Below are positions 15,308-21,028 of a DNA stretch of 22,114 bases, in pieces. Source of the stretch: Methylacidiphilum caldifontis. GTDB lineage: Bacteria > Verrucomicrobiota > Verrucomicrobiia > Methylacidiphilales > CAMAQI01. The position numbers and the translations under genes were made by a program. The notes under the pieces are model-generated. The model saw only the letters and a list, made by a program, of their open reading frames with translations. It had not been told where the DNA came from and searched no databases. The stretch covers positions 1 to 22,114 of the forward strand of contig CAMAQI010000019.1 of the NCBI GenBank assembly GCA_945860255.1. Direction: 5' to 3'. Each line of letters starts with the position of its first letter. Within the stretch, counting starts at the first letter, position 1.

Positions 15308-16338
15308 AAAAATCTCTTTCCCTTTCAAACCCCCTTTTAGGCGAGATTCGGGAACTGATCCTCTCCTCCCGTCAAAGCGTTGCGGTAACGGTCAATGCCA
15401 CTTTGACGTTGCTTTATTGGAATATCGGCAATCGCATTCAAAAGGAGATTTTGAATAATAACCGAGCTCAATATGGTGAAAAGGTTGTGGATGAGATTTC
15501 CCGATCCCTTACAGAAGAGTTCGGGCGTGGTTTTAGCCGACGAAACCTTTTTCAGATGATCCGCTTTTCGGAGGTTTTTCCTCGACTCAAGATTGTGCAG
15601 ACACTGTCTGCACAATTGGGCTGGAGTCATTTTTTAGAGTTGATTCGCATTGAAGACCCCCTGAAGCGGGATTTTTATATCGAAATATGCAAGATAGAGA
15701 AATGGAGTAAAAGGATTCTCGAAGAGAAGATTCAATCAATGCTCTTTGAGAGGACAACGCTCTCGAAAAAACCGGAAAAACTGATCTCGAAGGAACTCGC
15801 CGAATTGAAATCGACTGGGAAAACCACTCCCGATCTTGTTTTCCGTGATCCCTATATCCTTGATTTTCTCGGTTTAAAGGATTCTTACTCAGAAAAAGAT
15901 CTTGAAGCTGCGGTTTTACGGGAGATTGAATCCTTTATTTTAGAGTTAGGGGTCGGTTTTACTTTTGTCGAACGGCAAAAACGGATCAGTCTTGATGGAG
16001 TCGATTACTATCTCGATCTTCTCTTTTACCATCGTGACTTAAGGCGGCTCATTGCCATCGAATTAAAAATTGGGGATTTCAAGCCAGCCGACAAAGGACA
16101 AATGGAGCTGTATCTGGCTTGGCTCAAACGATATGAACAGAAAAAAGGAGAAGAATCTCCCTTAGGGCTCATCCTCTGCGCTGGAAAAAAAGAGGAGGCG
16201 ATCGAGCTTCTCGATTTACAAAAAAGCGGGATTCAAGTCTCCTCTTATTGGACAAAAATGCTCCCTAAAGCTCGGTTAATCCAGAAACTCCACGAAGCGA
16301 TGGTTAAGGCCCGGAATCGCTATCTAAAAATCTCATGA
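15304..16338 (+). CDS. YhcG/DUF1016-family PD-(D/E)XK nuclease
   Basis: The 344-aa product has the two-part YhcG layout. The N-terminal DUF1016 region (about 10-170) includes LYWNIGNRI, GFSRRNLFQMIRFSEVFP and the conserved VQTLSAQLGWSHFLELIRIEDPLKRDFY. The C-terminal nuclease domain (about 175-320) has E208, D238 in YYLDLLFYH, E253 and K255 in AIELKIGDF and a following Q266, the PD-(D/E)XK active-site pattern. YhcG proteins are frequent in restriction and defence loci, but a biochemical role is not well settled. Its GTG start overlaps mod (GTGA) and its stop overlaps the res ATG (ATGA), so it is locked between the two Type III subunits and probably works with them or rides as a second nuclease. 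A perfect 25-bp palindrome lies inside the gene. Confidence 0.9.
   Translation: MKKSLSLSNPLLGEIRELILSSRQSVAVTVNATLTLLYWNIGNRIQKEILNNNRAQYGEKVVDEISRSLTEEFGRGFSRRNLFQMIRFSEVFPRLKIVQTLSAQLGWSHFLELIRIEDPLKRDFYIEICKIEKWSKRILEEKIQSMLFERTTLSKKPEKLISKELAELKSTGKTTPDLVFRDPYILDFLGLKDSYSEKDLEAAVLREIESFILELGVGFTFVERQKRISLDGVDYYLDLLFYHRDLRRLIAIELKIGDFKPADKGQMELYLAWLKRYEQKKGEESPLGLILCAGKKEEAIELLDLQKSGIQVSSYWTKMLPKARLIQKLHEAMVKARNRYLKIS
15592..15616. repeat. Perfect 25-bp palindrome inside the YhcG gene
   Basis: The arms ATTGTGCAGACA (15592-15603) and TGTCTGCACAAT (15605-15616) are exact reverse complements around a single C. The stretch encodes the IVQTLSAQL part of the conserved DUF1016 motif. A perfect 12-bp arm pair with a 1-nt centre is not expected by chance and may be a protein-binding or recombination site. 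Confidence 0.85.
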
Positions 16339-18893
16339 ATACCAAACCCTATCAAGATGACTCGCTTGACTACTTCAGTCAGTTTTGTGCCCATGTTTCT
16401 AAGACGGGCAATGTCTCGTACGCCTTTGAAGAAACAACCGAAAAATGGTTCGGGACAAAAATCCTCTATCGCCCTCTCCAACCGATGCCTGAGGTTCCGT
16501 ATGTCTGTCTTCGTATCCCCACAGGGGGTGGAAAGACCCTTGTCGGGGGATTAGCCATTGAACGAATCAATCGTCATCTGCTTCACACGGATTCAAGCCT
16601 CACTCTTTGGCTTGTTCCGACAGAGACCATTCGAACACAGACGATACGGGATCTAAAAAGCTCTGGATCTATTCTCCGAACGATGATGGGGGCAAAGTTG
16701 GGAAGTTACGAGGTGATCGAGATCGAGGAAGCGACCTCGATTCAACCCTCAACCCTAACAGGCTCAAATGTGATTTTAGTGGCGACCATGCAAGCTTTTA
16801 AACGAGGAAATACTTCTAAACTCAATGCCTATAAAGAAAATGGTCAACTCATGGCACATTTTCAAGGGAAAGCGCAATCGGAAGTTGTCGGTAACCACTC
16901 TCTTGTCGATGTGATTAAAATGCACCGACCGTTTATCATTGTCGATGAGGCCCATAATCAGGGTAGTAAACTGGCGTTTGACATCTTAGCCGGTTTTCAT
17001 CCCTCGGCGATTTTGGAGCTCACCGCAACCCCAGCTAGAGATGAAAATCCGAGCAATGTCCTTTATAGCGTCTCCGCTTATTCACTCCGGGCAGCGGAGA
17101 TGATCAAGCTTCCCTTGGAACTTTCGACTCGCCCCCAATGGCAAGAGGTCGTGAGAGATGCCATCGCCTGTCTTGATACCCTTCAAAAAAGTGCGGATCT
17201 TGAGGAAAAAAGAGCGGGAGAGTATTTACGTCCAATCATGTTGATCCAAGCTGAACGACAGGATCAACAGCTCGAAACCTTTACGGCTGAGCGAGTGAAA
17301 TCGACTCTGATGCAAGACTTTGGTATTTCTGAAAACCAAATTGCGATTGCAACAGGAGAATTGGATGAAATTAGTGGAGTCGATCTGATGGATCGAAAAT
17401 GCTTGATCCGATTCATTATTACCATCGATAAACTCCGTGAGGGCTGGAACTGTCCCTTTGCCTATGTCCTTTGTACTTTTCGACCGACCACTTCAGCAAC
17501 AGCGGTTGAACAGATTTTAGGGCGTATTCTCCGAATGCCTTACGCACGTCGGAAGGAAGAACCCCCTTTAAATCTCGCCTATGCCTTTGCGACCTCTGCC
17601 AACTTTGAGGCAACGGCTTCGAGTCTCAAAGATGGACTCGTAAAAAGCGGATTTCAAAGACAAGAGGCGGAAGACCTTGTTCGACCCGCTTCCACGAGCG
17701 TTGAAATGGAGTTGCAAGCCTATGCAGATCAAGAGGTGACCTTTGAACCTCCCGAAGGCTCCTTTGTTTTTGATCAATCGGTTCCCTCTAAAATTAAAGA
17801 TCAATTTGAAATCACTCCGGAAAAAAGATCGGTCACCATTCGAGGAAAGATCGACGATTCAGCCCAAAAAACAATCCTAGCGACCTTTACCACACCGGAA
17901 GGGAAAGCGGAGGCGGAAAAAGCGATTCACGCTTTAAATCAAAAAAATGGAACGAGGGAGCAGACTCCATCGGAGAAGGGGGAAAAATTTGAAATTCCGG
18001 TTCTTGCCTACCGTTCAGAAGATCTATGGGAGGACTTTGAAAAAACTCATCTTCTCAGTGCCGATTGGGATATTCTCAAGGCGAATGCAACTCTGGATGA
18101 AAAGGAATTCCCAAAAAGCGAGTTCACCTCTCAAAAAGGACAGTTTGACATCGATAAGCGCGGTGAATTTAAACTCAAATACGGCGAAGCCTTAGAAGCG
18201 CAGATGACGCTGTTTGAGATGAAATGTGATTGGACTGCAGAACGCCTCATCGCATGGATTGAAAGAAATATTTATGATGAAAACATCATTCCAGATGAAA
18301 AAGCCGCCTTCATCACCAAAGCGATACATTCGCTATTGAAGGATCGTTGTTTTTCTTTGGAGGATTTAGTTTATCGAAAATTTAGACTTCGTAATGCCCT
18401 CACCTCAAAACTCGATGTTGCCAAGGGAATGGCTCTCAAGGAGGTTTATCAGACCCTTATTCAGCAGGATGATATTTTTGAAACGAAAATCGTTCCCGAC
18501 CAGCCGCGGTTTTTAGCAGATAACTATGACTGCGATGTGCCTTATAAAGGATTCATCGAACTTAAAAAACATTTCTACCCCGTGATTGGAAACTTAAAGT
18601 CTCAAGGAGAGGAGACAAATTGTGCCGCCTTTATTGCCAATAGTATACCCGAAGTCGAATTTTGGGTGAGAAACGTCGAGCGAAAAAAGACAAGCTGGTC
18701 ACTACAAACCTCCACAGATCGCTTTTATCCTGACTTTATTGCAAAACTAAAAAATGGGGTGATTTTGGCGGTCGAACACAAAGGCAATGATCGTTATGAT
18801 CTTCCTGAAGAAATGGAAAAGCGTATTTTAGGAGCACTTTGGGAAAAACGAAGTACTGGCAAGTGTCTTTTCGTGATGACCCGCGGCGAATGA
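16335..18893 (+). CDS. Type III restriction enzyme Res subunit (helicase-nuclease)
   Basis: Res translocates with ATP and cuts foreign DNA when joined to Mod. The 852-aa protein is a superfamily 2 helicase: Walker A IPTGGGKT (61-68), DEAH (204-207), TATP (230-233) and motif VI QILGRILRMP (393-402). The C-terminal endonuclease site is the PD-(D/E)XK pattern YPDF (D800) with VEHK (E814, K816). Length is at the short end for Type III Res proteins, but all motor and nuclease motifs are present, so it looks intact. The ATG overlaps the YhcG stop, making a mod-yhcG-res operon. Family very sure; pairing with this Mod follows from the context. Confidence 0.94.
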   Translation: MNTKPYQDDSLDYFSQFCAHVSKTGNVSYAFEETTEKWFGTKILYRPLQPMPEVPYVCLRIPTGGGKTLVGGLAIERINRHLLHTDSSLTLWLVPTETIRTQTIRDLKSSGSILRTMMGAKLGSYEVIEIEEATSIQPSTLTGSNVILVATMQAFKRGNTSKLNAYKENGQLMAHFQGKAQSEVVGNHSLVDVIKMHRPFIIVDEAHNQGSKLAFDILAGFHPSAILELTATPARDENPSNVLYSVSAYSLRAAEMIKLPLELSTRPQWQEVVRDAIACLDTLQKSADLEEKRAGEYLRPIMLIQAERQDQQLETFTAERVKSTLMQDFGISENQIAIATGELDEISGVDLMDRKCLIRFIITIDKLREGWNCPFAYVLCTFRPTTSATAVEQILGRILRMPYARRKEEPPLNLAYAFATSANFEATASSLKDGLVKSGFQRQEAEDLVRPASTSVEMELQAYADQEVTFEPPEGSFVFDQSVPSKIKDQFEITPEKRSVTIRGKIDDSAQKTILATFTTPEGKAEAEKAIHALNQKNGTREQTPSEKGEKFEIPVLAYRSEDLWEDFEKTHLLSADWDILKANATLDEKEFPKSEFTSQKGQFDIDKRGEFKLKYGEALEAQMTLFEMKCDWTAERLIAWIERNIYDENIIPDEKAAFITKAIHSLLKDRCFSLEDLVYRKFRLRNALTSKLDVAKGMALKEVYQTLIQQDDIFETKIVPDQPRFLADNYDCDVPYKGFIELKKHFYPVIGNLKSQGEETNCAAFIANSIPEVEFWVRNVERKKTSWSLQTSTDRFYPDFIAKLKNGVILAVEHKGNDRYDLPEEMEKRILGALWEKRSTGKCLFVMTRGE

Positions 18894-18908
18894 TTTAAGG
18901 AAATGATC

Positions 18909-18935
18909 ATGGAAAAAATTAAACAATCCACTTAG
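18909..18935 (+). other. Eight-codon minigene upstream of mrr
   Basis: After the res stop, TTAAGGA sits 8 nt before an ATG that encodes only MEKIKQST and stops at TAG, 7 nt before the mrr ATG. The ribosome binding site is better than the one directly in front of mrr. It may be a leader peptide coupling translation to mrr, or the leftover start of a lost gene. Confidence 0.35.
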
Positions 18936-18942
18936 GCGGTTT

Positions 18943-19824
18943 ATGGCAAATTTATCAGAAATTGTAATCTACGAAGCTCTCAAAATCATTCAAAAGAATG
19001 GAGGAACAATGAGAGGAAGTGAAGTTTCAAAAATTGTAGGAGAAACTGTCCAAATTGATGAAGAGGGTAGAAAAATTTACGAAAAAAATGGAAATCCCCG
19101 CTGGTGGTCTGCTCTTCAGTTTAGAAGTATCGGGGCTGTTAAAGCCGGTTTTCTGGTAAAAAAGAAGGGAATTTGGTCAATTACTACAGAAGGAGAAAAT
19201 GCCCTCACTCAAGGAGTTGAGGGACTTGCAAGATCAATTCATGAGGGTTATCAAAATTGGCGTGCAGGACAAAATAGAAACGACTTGAATATTGGAATTC
19301 AAGAAGAGTATAAACCCTCATCCGAGGATGAGCAAATTGCAACTCTAGAGCAAATTGAAGATAAGGCTCACGAAGGAATAAAGGCATTTTTGGACTCCAA
19401 AAATCCTTATGAGTTTCAAGACATAGTTGCAGCATTGCTGCGTGGAATGGGGTATCACACCCCATTTGTAGCGCCCAAAGGTCCCGATGGTGGAGTTGAT
19501 ATTGTTGCCTATCGTGATCCACTCGGCACAATAAATCCCCGAATTAAAGTGCAAGTTAAACATAGAGAATCAAAATCAGGCTCACCTGAAATCACCCAAC
19601 TTCACGGATTATTACAAGCTGATGCAGTTGGAATTTTTGTTTCTAGCGGGGGATTTACTTCCGATGCAATCATCCATGCAAGAAATTTAGCGCGTCATAT
19701 TGAGTTAATTGACCTTGATCGTTTGATCGAACTTTGGGTCCAATTTTACGATAAGCTAAAAGATGAAGAAAAGACACTTTTGCCGCTTACCCCCATCTAT
19801 TTCTTGACCCCCGAGAATCAATAA
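18943..19824 (+). CDS. Mrr-family restriction endonuclease
   Basis: Mrr enzymes cut DNA in response to methylation or as stand-alone restriction nucleases. The 293-aa protein shows an N-terminal winged-helix part (about 1-90, including WWSALQFRSIGAVKAGFLVKK), a helical linker, and a C-terminal Mrr catalytic domain (about 145-265): YEFQDIVAALLRGMGY, PKGPDGGVDIVAY (D186) and IKVQVKHR (Q204, K206), then ITQLHGLLQADAVGIFVSSGGFT. Its codon use differs from neighbouring housekeeping genes: Arg is often AGA and A/T-rich synonyms are common, a sign of separate acquisition. It follows res by 49 bp and may be cotranscribed, but could also be an independent cargo. Catalytic residues appear intact. Confidence 0.88.
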   Translation: MANLSEIVIYEALKIIQKNGGTMRGSEVSKIVGETVQIDEEGRKIYEKNGNPRWWSALQFRSIGAVKAGFLVKKKGIWSITTEGENALTQGVEGLARSIHEGYQNWRAGQNRNDLNIGIQEEYKPSSEDEQIATLEQIEDKAHEGIKAFLDSKNPYEFQDIVAALLRGMGYHTPFVAPKGPDGGVDIVAYRDPLGTINPRIKVQVKHRESKSGSPEITQLHGLLQADAVGIFVSSGGFTSDAIIHARNLARHIELIDLDRLIELWVQFYDKLKDEEKTLLPLTPIYFLTPENQ

Positions 19825-19840
19825 TTTCCATTTCTAAGAA

Positions 19841-19858
19841 GTCAAATCACCATTTGAC
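19841..19858. promoter_or_regulatory. Hairpin/operator-like inverted repeat over the tmRNA -35
   Basis: GTCAAAT (19841-19847) and ATTTGAC (19852-19858) form a perfect 7-bp inverted repeat around CACC. It lies after the mrr stop and overlaps the proposed -35 of ssrA. No T-run follows, so a terminator is doubtful; an operator is possible. Confidence 0.45.
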
Positions 19859-19882
19859 CTTTGTGCATAGGTAAACTATCTT
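19854..19882 (+). promoter_or_regulatory. Candidate ssrA promoter
   Basis: TTGACC (19854-19859), 17-nt spacer and TATCTT (19877-19882) predict a start point near 19889, a few bases before the mature tmRNA 5' end at 19894, which fits RNase P trimming. Confidence 0.5.
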
Positions 19883-19893
19883 AATATCTTCAC

Positions 19894-20246
19894 GGGGGCG
19901 CATTGGTTTCGACTGAAGCGAAGTAAGGTGTGATGGCAAGTCGAGGGCTAGAGTGGGGGGCCTCGTTAAAAAACCAACTCAAAACATAAATGCTAATAAT
20001 GAATTAGCCCTCGCAGCCTAAAGTGCTTGCGACGGAACTCCCCTGACCTCTGCTAAGGGATAGTTCCGTTATTAGCAGAGTGCTCGATCAGGTGAGCGAC
20101 CGACCTGATCGAACGAATCAATGTGGTGGCTCGATGAGAAGAGCGCGGGATATCGCTCCTTTTTGTTTAAAACCAAATATTCCTAAACTTGTAGTTCATC
20201 CATTAAGTTTCCTCTCAGGACGCGGGTTCGATCCCCGCCGCCTCCA
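19894..20246 (+). ncRNA. ssrA: tmRNA (transfer-messenger RNA), one-piece
   Basis: tmRNA rescues stalled ribosomes and tags the unfinished protein for proteolysis. The 5' end GGGGGCG (19894-19900) pairs with CGCCTCC (20239-20245), followed by the discriminator A at 20246; CCA is not encoded. The conserved CATTGGTTTCGACTG follows the 5' end, and a T arm (GCGGG, TTCGATC, CCCGC) precedes the 3' end. The tag frame starts at GCT (19992) and reads ANNELALAA then TAA (20019-20021). Pseudoknots are visible: ACGGAACT (20032-20039) with AGTTCCGT (20062-20069) interlocks CTCTGCTAA (20048-20056) with TTAGCAGAG (20072-20080), and CGATCAGGT pairs with ACCTGATCG further on. A mobile-looking repeat begins two bases past the 3' end. 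Confidence 0.97.
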
Positions 20247-20338
20247 GCCTTCGCCAAGGCTACGGCTGGCTGCGCCGCAGACAGATGAAGACTTACGAAG
20301 GCTGCCCGCCGAAGCTCAGGCGAAGGAGGGCTTTTTTT
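20247..20338 (+). terminator. Terminator-like structured leader between tmRNA and the GIY-YIG gene
   Basis: GCCTTCGCC at the left pairs with GGCGAAGG near the right, followed by AGGGC and seven T residues, immediately before the GIY-YIG ATG. The Shine-Dalgarno AAGGAGG lies within or beside the 3' arm, so folding would both end tmRNA transcripts and hide the ribosome binding site. An alternative short hairpin AGCCTT-CGCC-AAGGCT competes for the left arm. Confidence 0.5.
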
Positions 20339-20374
20339 ATGTATTACGTTTACCAGATTCAATCGATTTCTCAT
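20248..20374 (+). repeat. 127-bp direct repeat, copy 1 (structured, at the tmRNA 3' end)
   Basis: Identical to 20581-20707 over all 127 bp, offset 333. It starts next to the tmRNA 3' end, is rich in inverted repeats (AGCCTT-CGCC-AAGGCT; CTGCG-C-CGCAG; CCTTCGCC at the left with GGCGAAGG at 20319-20326), continues through a T-run and then includes the first 12 codons of the GIY-YIG gene. It may also serve as the tmRNA terminator. Confidence 0.95.
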
Positions 20375-20578
20375 CCAGATCAAAAGTATACCGGCTACAC
20401 AACTGACCTCAAAATCCGTATGAAAGTTCACAACGAGGGACGTTGTCCTCATACTTCTAAGTTTATTCCTTGGAACCTTGTCAATTATTTCGCATTCTCA
20501 GATGAGTCCAAAGCCAAAAAATTCGAGCTCTACCTCAAATCTGGCTCTGGTCGGGCCTTTTCCGCTAAACACTTCTAA
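20339..20578 (+). CDS. Small GIY-YIG endonuclease domain protein
   Basis: This 79-aa protein is a stand-alone GIY-YIG nuclease domain of the UvrC-N/YhbQ-like group. The two tripeptides appear as YVY (3-5) and YTG (17-19), followed by the catalytic-type Arg (R27) and Glu (E63) and the usual ending SGSGRAF. Such single-domain proteins occur in many copies in some genomes and are often linked to mobile sequence, but their biological job is not established. AAGGAGG lies 10 nt before the ATG, within a hairpin arm. The start is inside one 127-bp repeat and the stop abuts the second copy, so the gene is the cargo of a repeat-bounded unit of 333 bp placed between ssrA and xseB. Confidence 0.88.
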   Translation: MYYVYQIQSISHPDQKYTGYTTDLKIRMKVHNEGRCPHTSKFIPWNLVNYFAFSDESKAKKFELYLKSGSGRAFSAKHF

Positions 20579-20580
20579 GC

Positions 20581-20707
20581 CCTTCGCCAAGGCTACGGCT
20601 GGCTGCGCCGCAGACAGATGAAGACTTACGAAGGCTGCCCGCCGAAGCTCAGGCGAAGGAGGGCTTTTTTTATGTATTACGTTTACCAGATTCAATCGAT
20701 TTCTCAT
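20581..20707 (+). repeat. 127-bp direct repeat, copy 2
   Basis: An exact second copy of 20248-20374. It begins 2 bp after the GIY-YIG stop and ends after the codon for residue 12 of a second GIY-YIG start. With one extra C before it than copy 1, its hairpin GCCCTTCGCC / GGCGAAGGAGGGC plus T-run forms a better terminator for the GIY-YIG gene. Confidence 0.95.
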
Positions 20708-20776
20708 TTTTTATTTTCGCCAGTGACTTGCCAAGAGTTCGTTTGGGGCTATTTGTTTCTAAGTGAAAACATCTAA
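20672..20776 (+). pseudogene. Truncated second GIY-YIG start
   Basis: The ATG at 20672 repeats the first 12 codons of the GIY-YIG gene (MYYVYQIQSISH), after which homology ends abruptly at 20707 and the frame runs through unrelated sequence to a TAA at 20774-20776, inside xseB. It looks like the broken remainder of a second copy, left by deletion or by tandem duplication that covered only the 5' part. Confidence 0.75.
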
Positions 20777-21017
20777 AGAGAATAAGTCCCTTAAATTTGA
20801 AGAAGCGATCGAACAGTTGGAGACGACGGTCGAACAGATGGAAAATGATCAGTTACCTTTAGATCAATTGATTCTTCGCTATGAAGAAGGAATGAAGCTA
20901 GTGCAGTTTTGCCAAGAAAAACTCTCTGAAGCCGAGCAAAAGATCGAGATTCTCACTCAAACTCAAAAATCAGAAGCCAAATTAAAGTCGGATGCTGAAG
21001 AGCTTGAACTTCAGTAA
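20763..21017 (+). CDS. xseB: Exodeoxyribonuclease VII small subunit
   Basis: XseB is the short helical partner of XseA in the single-strand exonuclease VII. The 84-aa protein begins KFEEAIEQLETTVEQMEND with the family's spaced Leu/Glu pattern, then LPLDQLILRYEEGMKLVQFCQEKLSEAEQKIEIL, an unmistakable XseB sequence of normal length plus a charged tail. The start is a GTG (20763); no good Shine-Dalgarno precedes it, perhaps because the upstream region was disturbed by the repeat insertion. No xseA is in the window. The resB-like gene follows after 11 bp. Confidence 0.95.
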   Translation: MKTSKENKSLKFEEAIEQLETTVEQMENDQLPLDQLILRYEEGMKLVQFCQEKLSEAEQKIEILTQTQKSEAKLKSDAEELELQ

Positions 21018-21028
21018 GGAACTGGCTT

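Noticed and set aside
20222..20246. tRNA-like T arm (GCGGG, TTCGATC, CCCGC) that could suggest a tRNA gene
   Set aside because: It belongs to the tmRNA tRNA-like domain; no anticodon arm is present and the acceptor pairs with 19894-19900.
20080..20452. Open frames on both strands across the tmRNA 3' half and the repeat
   Set aside because: They overlap the tmRNA structure and the GIY-YIG start and show no protein-like pattern.
20248..20707. Possible CRISPR array from repeated hairpin sequence
   Set aside because: Only two copies, 127 bp long, separated by a coding gene; no short regular repeats or spacers and no cas genes.
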